Source: [Mycobacterium] stephanolepidis
GTDB taxonomy: Bacteria; Actinomycetota; Actinomycetes; Mycobacteriales; Mycobacteriaceae
Assembly (NCBI RefSeq): GCF_002356335.1
Contig: NZ_AP018165.1
Span: forward strand, 868,001-932,000
Direction of reading: 5' to 3'
Length of the DNA: 64,000 nucleotides
Position numbers and translations under genes: made by a program. This document shows positions 37,374-44,400 of the stretch, in pieces. The notes under the pieces are model-generated. The model saw only the letters and a program-made list of their open reading frames with translations, was not told the origin of the DNA and did no database searches. Every line of letters begins with the position of its first letter. Within the stretch, counting starts at the first letter, position 1.

Positions 37374-38565
37374 ATGTCCTCGAGGGTGGGGATACCCCAC
37401 TCCTCGTGTCCGCCGCTATGTAACAACGTGGCGCGGGTGACCGATCGAGTGCCGAACTTGTCGCGTAGTTCATCAAGGGTACTGTCGAGTTCCAGCGCGT
37501 TCTCCGTCAAACCCGTGAACGGAAGCTCCAATTGCGCTGCCCCGCATGGGTCGAAGTTGGAAACGGAGAACCCGATCAGGGTGATACCTCGTTCGGCGAC
37601 GAGCGGACTGGCTTCGGTTACAAGCTGTCGTGCCACTGACAGCAGGTGCTCGGTAGACGTCGTGGGCCGCAGCACGGTGTGTGATCGTGTCGCGCGCGTG
37701 TAATCGTCGCACCGCAGCCGCAGCACCACCGTTCGGCAGCTTCGTCCGGTGCCACGCATCCGGCGGGCAATCCGTTCGACGAGTTGCGTCGCGATGGCGT
37801 CGATCTCAGCGGCGCTGCGGCGTCGTCTGCCGAGTGCGCACTGCGCGCCGATCGAGCGCCGCCGTCGTCCAACCTACACCCGTCGTGGGTCAACATTATG
37901 TGCCAGGCAATGTAATTGGTGGCCCATGGCCCGGCCGACCATGGATGCCAGCGTGGACTCGCCGAGATCGGCGACCGTATGGATGCCGTACACCCGCAGC
38001 TTCTCGGCGGTGATCGCACCGACGCCCCACAGTGCCTGCACCGGCAAGGGGCGCAGGAATGACAGCTCCTCGTGGGGCTCCACCACCAACAGTCCATCGG
38101 GCTTGCCCTGTCGGCTGGCGACCTTGGCCAGGAACTTGGTGCGAGCGATCCCGACGGTGATCGGCGGACCCGCCCGCCGGCGTACCTCCGCGCGCAGCGT
38201 CGCCGCGATATCGCGCGGCGTGCCCGAAATGCGCAGTAAGCCAGAGACATCAAGAAACGCCTCGTCGATGGACAACGGCTCGACCAGAGGAGTGGTGTCT
38301 CGGAAGACCTCGAATACCTTCTTGCTCGCCGCGCTGTACGCGTCGAAACGGGGTGGAACCACCACGGCTTTCGGGCATAGCTGCTGCGCCTGTCGGCCCC
38401 CATCGTGGTGCGCACCCCGTATCGCTTCGCTTCGTAGCTGGCGGCCAACACGACACCGCCACCAACGATAACCGGGCGGCCGCGCAGCGCCGGATCATCA
38501 CGTTGCTCGACGGAGGCGTAGAACGAGTCCAGATCAGCGTGCAGGATGCTTGCGGTTCTGGTCAT
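37370..38565 (-). pseudogene. dinB: DNA polymerase IV (DinB, Y family), frameshift plus in-frame stop
   Basis: From ATG 38565 the sequence reads [20 protein letters not shown], then [15 protein letters not shown], and leaves frame near 38390. The frame resumes with [20 protein letters not shown] and the catalytic segment [26 protein letters not shown] palm and helix-hairpin regions, ending at TAG 37874-37876 after NVDPRRV. The same frame continues ([15 protein letters not shown]) through the little-finger domain ([20 protein letters not shown]) to 37370. A GAG to TAG change is likely. Y-family polymerases perform error-prone translesion synthesis; mycobacteria usually carry more than one. Confidence 0.85.
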
Positions 38566-38802
38566 GAAGTAGATGCTCGCACCGGGGTTTGACAGCCATA
38601 ACGGGTTGATTTGCCCAACCGCTGGTTGATTCGGAGAAGCGCAGGGCAATCCTTAGTGGCGCCCGGGAGATATTTGACTTACGGCTAGGAAAACTATCGA
38701 GTTCGTGGTCGGCGGCATGGTGCGGTGTGCCCTAAGTTTATGGCAAGTTCCTCAGGTTACTTTCAGCCTGTTCACAAAATTTGCCCAGAAGGGGTGGTTT
38801 AC

Positions 38803-40584
38803 GTGCGTATACGACTTCGTGCCATGGCGGCCGCGACGGTTTGCAGTGTTTGCATCGCCGCGTCGGCTTCGGCGATCGCGATCCAAACTCCTAGCGCCAG
38901 TCCGGAACAACATCGGACCGTGTCGACGCAGGCTTACATCCTGACGTCGAACGACGGCACGCTGTCGCCCACCAGCATCGGCTCGCTAGCCGCATGGCCA
39001 GGTGTGTCCACGGCGGCTGCTCCGACGGCGCCTGCGGGGTCGACGTGGCCGTCTGCGAATCCGTTGGTGAACCTGCTCGTTGGTCCGCTGCAGTATGACG
39101 CGAAGTACACGAGGTCACCGGTGTTGGCGTCGCCGTTCGTGATTGTGAATGCGCCGTTCCAGCTGCTGACCGGGCAGGCGATTGCCAGCCCCGATGGCAC
39201 GACAGCCGCTCCGACCATCCAGAACTTGATTAACGCCGAGACGAAGGCGTTGGGGTTGTTGGCGGGTGTTCCGGCGGCGTATGTCGCGAACACGATCGCG
39301 GTGGTATCGGCGATCGCCCAGAATCCGGGATCGCTTTTGCCTTCGGGTCTTCTGCCCTCGGCGACCGCGACCTCATCGGTCGCTAAGACCACTGCACTGT
39401 CGCTCGCGGAATCGCCGACGACAGCACCCACCACCAAGACGCTCGCTGCGACGAATGCGGCAGCTCCGGCGGCCGCGGCTGCTCCGACGGCGCCTGCGGG
39501 GTCGACGTGGCCGTCTGCGAATCCGTTGGTGAACCTGCTCGTTGGTCCGCTGCAGTATGACGCGAAGTACACGAGGTCACCGGTGTTGGCGTCGCCGTTC
39601 GTGATTGTGAATGCGCCGTTCCAGCTGCTGACCGGGCAGGCGATTGCCAGCCCCGATGGCACGACAGCCGCTCCGACCATCCAGAACTTGATTAACGCCG
39701 AGACGAAGGCGTTCGGGTTGTTGGTCGGTCTGCCGGGTGCCTACGTGACGAACACGATCGCGGTGGTGACGGCTCTGACGCAGAATCCGGCATCGCTCCT
39801 GCCTTCGGGTCTCTTGCCCTCGGCGACAGCGAACACCGCGGCCGCCAAGGTGCCGACCTCGATTCTTTCGGCGCTGGGCAAGACGACCACGGTCGACTCG
39901 AAGACGCTCGATGCGTCGAAGGTGACCGAGGCGAAGGCTGCCGGTTCGAAGGCTGCCGCCGGAGCTGAGCCGGCCAAGGCTGGATCGACCAAGCCGGAGA
40001 CCCCGGCCGAAGCGGCGACTCCGGCTGAGGCCGTCAAGCCTGCGACTCCGGCTGAGGCCGTCAAGCCTGCGACTCCGGCTGAGGCCGTCAAGCCTGCGAC
40101 TCCGGCTGAGGCCGTCAAGCCTGCGACTCCGGCTGAGGCCGTCAAGCCTGCGACTCCGGCTGAGGCCGTCAAGCCTGCGACTCCGGCTGAGGCCGTCAAG
40201 CCTGCGACTCCGGCTGAGGCCGTCAAGCCCGCCACCCCGGCTGAGGCCGCGAAGCCTGCGGAGCCGAAGGTCAACGTGCCGAAGGTCAAACTGCCCACAC
40301 CGGTCACCAAGGTCGGCGAGGTCAGTGGCGGAGTTTCGCCGAAGACCGAAGACTCGGCCAAGGCAGACAACAGCGAGAAGGCTGATTCCAAGGACGCCAA
40401 GTCCGACAAGGGGTCCGCACCGAAGAAGTCCGAAAATGACTCTTCAGCTGCGAAGAAGCCCGAGAGCGCCGCGTCGAGCACCGGTAAGTCGGAGTCCGCT
40501 TCGAGCTCCTCATCGAGCGACTCGCACTCGAGCGTCTCGAACGGTTCCTCGCACAGCGACTCGCACAAGGCGTCGTCTGACTAG
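38803..40584 (+). CDS. Large exported Ala/Pro/Lys repeat protein with duplicated module
   Basis: 593 residues from GTG 38803, preceded by AGAAGGGG at a spacing of 8. A signal-like N terminus (RAMAAATVCSVCIAASASAI) leads to two modules (about residues 70-180 and 224-333) whose first 80 residues are identical because 239 bp of DNA are duplicated. They contain NPLVNLLVGPLQYDAKYT and SPFVIVNAPFQLLTG. A stalk of nine ATPAEAVKP repeats follows, then a Lys/Ser/Asp-rich tail ending in SHSDSHKASSD. Overall plan (signal, two modules, Lys-Pro stalk, Ser/His-rich end) parallels the protein at 33245. Function unknown; cell-envelope location is inferred. Confidence 0.8.
   Translation: MRIRLRAMAAATVCSVCIAASASAIAIQTPSASPEQHRTVSTQAYILTSNDGTLSPTSIGSLAAWPGVSTAAAPTAPAGSTWPSANPLVNLLVGPLQYDAKYTRSPVLASPFVIVNAPFQLLTGQAIASPDGTTAAPTIQNLINAETKALGLLAGVPAAYVANTIAVVSAIAQNPGSLLPSGLLPSATATSSVAKTTALSLAESPTTAPTTKTLAATNAAAPAAAAAPTAPAGSTWPSANPLVNLLVGPLQYDAKYTRSPVLASPFVIVNAPFQLLTGQAIASPDGTTAAPTIQNLINAETKAFGLLVGLPGAYVTNTIAVVTALTQNPASLLPSGLLPSATANTAAAKVPTSILSALGKTTTVDSKTLDASKVTEAKAAGSKAAAGAEPAKAGSTKPETPAEAATPAEAVKPATPAEAVKPATPAEAVKPATPAEAVKPATPAEAVKPATPAEAVKPATPAEAVKPATPAEAVKPATPAEAAKPAEPKVNVPKVKLPTPVTKVGEVSGGVSPKTEDSAKADNSEKADSKDAKSDKGSAPKKSENDSSAAKKPESAASSTGKSESASSSSSSDSHSSVSNGSSHSDSHKASSD
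39013..39251 (+). repeat. 239-bp perfect direct repeat, copy 1
   Basis: Identical by eye to 39475-39713 (offset 462 bases), including synonymous positions. The borders are sharp: a mismatch occurs at 39012 versus 39474 and at 39252 versus 39714. It encodes the conserved half of the first module of the repeat protein. Complete identity implies recent duplication or gene conversion. Confidence 0.9.
39475..39713 (+). repeat. 239-bp perfect direct repeat, copy 2
   Basis: Second copy of the block at 39013-39251, encoding the matching half of the second module. The sequence beyond it diverges to roughly homologous but different codons (LVGLPGAYVTNTIAVV versus LAGVPAAYVANTIAVV), so the identical block sits inside an older duplication. 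Confidence 0.9.
40018..40260 (+). repeat. 27-bp tandem array (nine units) encoding ATPAEAVKP
   Basis: Nine consecutive 27-base units; seven or more are identical by eye (core GACTCCGGCTGAGGCCGTCA) and the last two diverge (GCCACCCCGG, then GCGAAG giving EAAK). The array lies inside the exported repeat protein. There are no spacers, so it is not a CRISPR array. It is a good candidate for a variable-number tandem repeat. Confidence 0.9.
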
Positions 40585-40594
40585 TCCCCGGTAA

Positions 40595-40640
40595 CAAGCT
40601 CAAAGGTCCCCGCGCCCGACATGGTGCGGGGACCTGCTTG
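40595..40640. terminator. Strong hairpin after the exported repeat protein
   Basis: GGTCCCCGC (40605-40613) pairs perfectly with GCGGGGACC (40626-40634) around a 12-base loop. An outer CAAGC (40595-40599) and GCTTG (40636-40640) can extend it. It starts 11 bases after the stop. No T-run follows, as is common for mycobacterial intrinsic terminators. Confidence 0.65.
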
Positions 40641-40658
40641 TAAGCGGAACTGACATAA

Positions 40659-40673
40659 GTCAACATCATTGAC
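40659..40673. promoter_or_regulatory. Candidate MarR autoregulatory operator
   Basis: GTCAA-CATCA-TTGAC is a perfect inverted repeat with 5-base arms ending at the base before the ATG of the MarR gene. Binding here would block translation initiation or elongation of the transcript start, consistent with autorepression. Confidence 0.5.
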
Positions 40674-41102
40674 ATGGAAATCGACGGAACCGCCACCCTG
40701 GGGTACTTGCTGACCCGCACCGCGACATCGCTGCGCGGCAAGGTGGCGGCCCGGTTGGAGCCGATGGGCCTCAGCCTGCCCGAGTACATCTGTATGCAGA
40801 TCCTGCGCACCTACCCCGGTATGTCCAACTCCGAGCTGGCTCGGCAGGCGATGGTTACCCGGCAGGCCATGAACGCCGTGCTGCACGGGCTGGAGCAAGA
40901 AGGTTTGATCAGCCGTCCGGAGAACGCGGACCACGGCAGGTCCCTGCCGGCTCGTCTCACCCGGCGCGGCAGCACCCAGCTGGACAAGGCGGTTGAGGCC
41001 GTGACCGCGGGCGAGAACGAGGTCACGGAGAAGTTGACCGCTGATGAGCGCCGCGCGTTGAAGGCAATGCTGGCCAAGTGCGTTCCGAGTCAGCTGCCAT
41101 GA
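40674..41102 (+). CDS. MarR-family transcriptional regulator
   Basis: 142 residues. The winged helix reads YICMQILRTYPGMSNSELAR, QAMVTRQAMNAVLHGLEQEG, then LISRPENADHGRSLPARLTR, with flanking dimerisation helices. The ligand is unknown. An inverted repeat abuts the start codon. The stop overlaps the start of the next gene (ATGA, 40099-style 4-base overlap at 41099-41102), so it is translationally coupled to a small membrane protein. Confidence 0.9.
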   Translation: MEIDGTATLGYLLTRTATSLRGKVAARLEPMGLSLPEYICMQILRTYPGMSNSELARQAMVTRQAMNAVLHGLEQEGLISRPENADHGRSLPARLTRRGSTQLDKAVEAVTAGENEVTEKLTADERRALKAMLAKCVPSQLP

Positions 41103-41530
41103 GACGCGCCGGGTGGCTGATCGCTTTCACCGGCGTGGTGATCGGGTTCAGCGTCTGGCTTCCGTGGTTGCGAACATCGGCCAGCGGTGGGGGCAGGGCC
41201 AACGCCATCGGCGGCGCGACCGGATCGGTGGTGCTGCCACCGGGATTCGGTGCAGGACAGATGATCTTGCTGGTTTCGGCGTTACTTGTGGTGGCCGGAT
41301 GCATGGTGGGGCAGCACATTCTTCACCGCATCGCCCCGATCGCCGCAGGTGTACTTGCGCTCGGACTATTGGGGCTCGAGCTGCTGTACTACCGCGTCAA
41401 CGTCAAGGTGCCGATCGTGACCGGCTACGGATTCTGGATCGCGCTCGCGGTGTCGGCTATCGCGGTGGCACTGGCGATTGTTGCTCTGTTGTCACGACCC
41501 CAGGCCGGCGAGCAGCAGTGGCACGATTGA
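41099..41530 (+). CDS. Small membrane protein with four predicted helices
   Basis: 143 residues from ATG 41099, overlapping the MarR stop by 4 bases. Hydrophobic segments: GWLIAFTGVVIGFSVWLPWL, MILLVSALLVVAGCMVGQHI, IAPIAAGVLALGLLGLELLY and FWIALAVSAIAVALAIVALL. No family recognised. Coupling to a MarR regulator suggests a role in export or ligand sensing, but no transporter motif is visible. It overlaps the convergent enoyl-CoA hydratase by 39 bases. Confidence 0.72.
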   Translation: MRRAGWLIAFTGVVIGFSVWLPWLRTSASGGGRANAIGGATGSVVLPPGFGAGQMILLVSALLVVAGCMVGQHILHRIAPIAAGVLALGLLGLELLYYRVNVKVPIVTGYGFWIALAVSAIAVALAIVALLSRPQAGEQQWHD

Positions 41531-42157
41531 CCCGTACATCCCGTACTTGACGGTGCCGAGCGTATCCCGATTCTTGCCTACCAGTGGCGCCACGAAACTC
41601 GTTGCGGTGGAAAGCACCTGATCCTCGGCAACGGCCGCGTCGACGATCTGATAGTTCAGTGATTCGGACCCGCCGAGCCGACGCCCGCTGGGCATGGTGG
41701 CCGATGCCGCCTGCGGCGTCATCTTGCCCTGACACAGTGCCGACATGCCGGGAGTGAACGGCATGCCGAGGTCAACCTCGGGCAGACAGAAGAAGCCGCG
41801 ATCGGTGCGCATCACTCGGTAGTCACATGCCAGTGCGACCATGGCTCCGGCGCCGAAGGCGTGGCCGTTGACAGCGGCGACGGTGGGTGTGGGGAACACG
41901 AGGAAACGCGCCAGAATCTTCTGGACCTCGGTGATGTACCAGCTGAGTTTGTCGGGGTTGGCGCCCAGGAAGTCGACGTCGAGCCCGTTGGAGAAGAACT
42001 TGCCGCTGCCGGTGACCACCAGAGCCGAGGGGCTTTCATCGGCCAGGATCTCGTCGAGTAACGCGTTGATCTGCTCGATATTCGCTGTCGTGAAACGGTT
42101 CTCGTCGGTACCGAGCTCAAGGGTGTAGATGCCTTCGGTGCGCTGCAGGGCTGGCAT
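41492..42157 (-). CDS. Enoyl-CoA hydratase/isomerase family protein
   Basis: 221 residues. Crotonase core: SALVVTGSGKFFSNGLDVDF and AAVNGHAFGAGAMVALACDY, with the Glu in FFCLPEVDLGMPF that delta3,delta2-enoyl-CoA isomerases keep. It is short, like peroxisomal-type isomerases (PECI). Last gene of the operon ethR, alcohol dehydrogenase, thioesterase, crotonase, only 6 bases after the thioesterase. It probably rearranges or hydrates acyl-CoA made downstream of EthA chemistry (inference). Confidence 0.85.
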   Translation of the reverse strand: MPALQRTEGIYTLELGTDENRFTTANIEQINALLDEILADESPSALVVTGSGKFFSNGLDVDFLGANPDKLSWYITEVQKILARFLVFPTPTVAAVNGHAFGAGAMVALACDYRVMRTDRGFFCLPEVDLGMPFTPGMSALCQGKMTPQAASATMPSGRRLGGSESLNYQIVDAAVAEDQVLSTATSFVAPLVGKNRDTLGTVKYGMYGSIVPLLLAGLGS

Positions 42158-42163
42158 GTGTAT

Positions 42164-42607
42164 TTACCTCAACTGTTCGAGAGCTGTCGCGACTTGCTCG
42201 GGAATGGGGACAGGTGTGCGGGCGTCGGAGTCCACATACACATGGACGAACCGGCCCAGGGCGCGGGGAGCGTCTTCGACAACACCGTCGACGACCTTGA
42301 ACACCGCGAGCTTATAGATCACGCTGGTGCGCCCGCGATGCTCCAGTGCCAAGCCGATGGACAGCTCGTCCGGGAATGACACCTCGGCCAGATACTTGCA
42401 CGAGGTTTCGGCCACGACGCCGATGGCGGGCAGGTCGCGAATATCGCACCCAGCGGCTTCCATCAGCCAGCCGTTGACGGCGGTATCGAACCAGGCGTAA
42501 TAGACGACGTTGTTGACGTGCCCGTAGACATCGTTATCGGCCCAACGGGTTTGGTGCCGACGATGCACCGGGAAGTCGGCCTTGGTGGGCAGTTCCGGCT
42601 TGGTCAT
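42164..42607 (-). CDS. Acyl-CoA thioesterase, 4HBT hotdog family
   Basis: 147 residues. Hallmark VHRRHQTRWADNDVYGHVNN with the active-site Asp (ADND), then YYAWFDTAVNGWLMEAAG and CKYLAEVSFPDELSIGLALE. These enzymes hydrolyse short or medium acyl-CoA. The ATG overlaps the stop of the alcohol dehydrogenase by 4 bases, a sign of translational coupling. Part of the ethR operon. Confidence 0.88.
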   Translation of the reverse strand: MTKPELPTKADFPVHRRHQTRWADNDVYGHVNNVVYYAWFDTAVNGWLMEAAGCDIRDLPAIGVVAETSCKYLAEVSFPDELSIGLALEHRGRTSVIYKLAVFKVVDGVVEDAPRALGRFVHVYVDSDARTPVPIPEQVATALEQLR

Positions 42608-43701
42608 GGGCGCAGCACCTGACGCACCGCGAGTCCGTCGGCCAGTGCGTCCAGCGCGATGTTGATGTCATCGAGGGGCAGCTCTCCGGACTTCAGCTTT
42701 TCCACCGGCAGCCGTCCGACGCGCCACAGCGCCAGCATCGCCGGGATGTCCTGTTGTGGCTGCGCCGATCCCATGTAGGAGCCCAGGATGCTGCGGCCCT
42801 CGGCGACGATGCTCAACGCGGGCAGGCTGATTCGCGCATCCGGATGTGGCAGACCCACCGATACGGTGCCCCCACCACGGCCGGTGAGCGCGTAGGCCTG
42901 TTCCAGCACGGCGGCCGATCCGACCACCTCGAACACCCAGTCGTGACCGCCGGGCGCTTCGTCAGGTGTGCACGCGCCGGTGGCCCCGAGCTCAAGGGCC
43001 AGCTCGCGTTTGGCGGGTACCGGGTCGATGGCCAGCACCTCGCCGGCGCCGGCCGCCGCCGCGGACATCACCACGGCCTGCCCCACACCGCCCAGCCCCA
43101 GGACCGCGACCGAATCGCCGGGGCGTACGGACGCGGTGTGAGTGACCGCTCCGAAGCCGGTCAGCATGGCGCACCCGAACAGCGCTGCTGTGTCCAGTGG
43201 TACGTCTTTATCGACGACGACCACCGAATTGCGGTCCACCACGGCATGATCGGCGAAGCCTGAGACGCCCAGGTGATGACGAACCTCGGAACCGTCGAGG
43301 CCGTGCAGTCTGGTACCGCCGCGGATGAGGTCACCGCGGCCGTTGGCCGCCGCAGCGTCCGGGCACAGCGCCGGGCGGCCCGACGAGCAGTACCTGCAGG
43401 CGCCGCAGCTCGGTACGTACACCAGCACCACGTGGTCGCCGGGGGAGACGTCGCGAACACCGGGGCCGACTTCTGCGATGACGCCGGCGGCCTCGTGTCC
43501 GAGCGCCATGGGCACCGGACGTATCCGGTTGCCGTCGACGACTGACAGATCCGAGTGACACAGCCCTGCGGCTTCGATCCGGACCAGTACCTCGCCGGGG
43601 CCCGGTGGGTCGAGTTCGAGTTCAACGACTTTCAGTGGGTGTGTGTCGCGGTATGGCCTTTCGATCGGTGCCGCGTGCAGCACCGCACTACGAATTCGCA
43701 C
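42604..43701 (-). CDS. Zinc-dependent alcohol dehydrogenase (class III / AdhD-like)
   Basis: 365 residues from GTG 43701 (MRIRSAVLHAAPIERPY), preceded by GGAGGGG; GTG is preferred to ATG 43722. Catalytic zinc ligands lie in EAAGLCHSDLSVVDG and MALGHEAAGV, the structural zinc Cys cluster in PSCGACRYCSSGRPALCPDA, and the NAD motif in VAVLGLGGVGQAVVMSA. It oxidises alcohols to aldehydes or the reverse. The start lies inside the 3' end of ethR, so it is co-transcribed with that regulator. Confidence 0.92.
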   Translation of the reverse strand: MRIRSAVLHAAPIERPYRDTHPLKVVELELDPPGPGEVLVRIEAAGLCHSDLSVVDGNRIRPVPMALGHEAAGVIAEVGPGVRDVSPGDHVVLVYVPSCGACRYCSSGRPALCPDAAAANGRGDLIRGGTRLHGLDGSEVRHHLGVSGFADHAVVDRNSVVVVDKDVPLDTAALFGCAMLTGFGAVTHTASVRPGDSVAVLGLGGVGQAVVMSAAAAGAGEVLAIDPVPAKRELALELGATGACTPDEAPGGHDWVFEVVGSAAVLEQAYALTGRGGGTVSVGLPHPDARISLPALSIVAEGRSILGSYMGSAQPQQDIPAMLALWRVGRLPVEKLKSGELPLDDINIALDALADGLAVRQVLRP

Positions 43702-44326
43702 AGACCCCTCCGTAAATCGCATTGAGCCAGACGTGGAGCAGCGTATCGACCACCTTGCCGTCGTCGACCGCGGGCTGCTGCCCGGTGAAGGTGGCGCGCA
43801 TCATCGCCTGGTTGATGAGGTTGAGAGCAATAGCGATATCGCGGGCTGGGATGGTGTTGGGCGCGGCGCCGCGCGTGCGTTCGGCCTCGATGCCCAGCGT
43901 CGTGTTGGAGACCCAGTTCTCCGTCACCTCGGACCAGCGTTGATCTAGCTCGGGGCTTGTTCCTTGCATGCTGGACAACGCGACGGTGAGGGCCCGGTGG
44001 GAGCCGAAGGCGTCAAAGTAGGCCTTGATCACGGCGCGCCAGTACTCGGCGGGGCTTGTCATGGCCGCGGGGTCAATACCGGCGACGTTGGCGTCGGCCT
44101 CTTCGATGATCCGCTCGGCCAGCGTGAGAAGTACCGCCTCCTTCGAGGAAAAATAGAAGTAGAACGTGGGGCGCGAGATGCCGGCTCCACGCGCTAGATC
44201 ATCGACGGAGATATCCGTCAGTGGGCGTTGCCCGAGCAGTTCCTCGGTGTTGGTCAGGATGGCCTGTATCCGCTCGTCCCCGGAGGGACGCGTGGTTTTG
44301 CGGCCTCGCGTTGCCGGTTTTGTCAC
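43688..44326 (-). CDS. ethR: TetR-family repressor EthR
   Basis: 212 residues. The N-terminal half closely follows M. tuberculosis EthR: RTxRPSGDER-type start, LTDISVDDLARGAGISRPTF, then YFYFSSKEAVLLTLAERIIE. The ligand domain keeps the family pattern (FGSHRALT, ERTRGAAPNTIPARDIAIAL, DTLLHVWLNAIYG). EthR represses ethA; small ligands that fill its tunnel relieve repression. It diverges from ethA across a 74-base gap with two inverted repeats. Unlike M. tuberculosis, where no such genes follow, three metabolic genes are fused to its transcript here. Confidence 0.92.
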   Translation of the reverse strand: MTKPATRGRKTTRPSGDERIQAILTNTEELLGQRPLTDISVDDLARGAGISRPTFYFYFSSKEAVLLTLAERIIEEADANVAGIDPAAMTSPAEYWRAVIKAYFDAFGSHRALTVALSSMQGTSPELDQRWSEVTENWVSNTTLGIEAERTRGAAPNTIPARDIAIALNLINQAMMRATFTGQQPAVDDGKVVDTLLHVWLNAIYGGVCANS

Positions 44327-44352
44327 GTCTACCTGCGCATTCTATAAATTTG

Positions 44353-44387
44353 TCGACACACTGTTGACTTTCTCGACACTGCGTCGA
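44353..44387. promoter_or_regulatory. Tandem EthR operator candidates in the ethA-ethR gap
   Basis: Two 15-base inverted repeats: TCGACA-CAC-TGTTGA (44353-44367, one mismatch) and TCGAC-ACTGC-GTCGA (44373-44387, perfect arms). Their centres are 20 bases apart, about two helical turns, so bound dimers would face the same side. M. tuberculosis EthR binds this gap cooperatively over a long site, which fits a tandem arrangement. Confidence 0.65.
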
Positions 44388-44393
44388 TAGCCT
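44388..44393 (+). promoter_or_regulatory. Possible -10 element (TAGCCT) of a leaderless ethA transcript
   Basis: TAGCCT ends 7 bases before the ethA ATG, and no Shine-Dalgarno is present, so transcription probably starts at or next to the A of the start codon. It directly abuts the second EthR repeat, which would occlude it. Confidence 0.4.
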
Positions 44394-44400
44394 AGCTCTC

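Noticed and set aside
40018..40260. CRISPR array
   Set aside because: The 27-bp units are directly adjacent without unique spacers and are in frame with a coding sequence; no cas genes are nearby.
33245..40584. Mobile element or prophage carrying the repeat proteins
   Set aside because: No transposase, integrase, terminal repeats or tRNA-adjacent attachment sites were found; the disrupted genes between them are ordinary chromosomal families.
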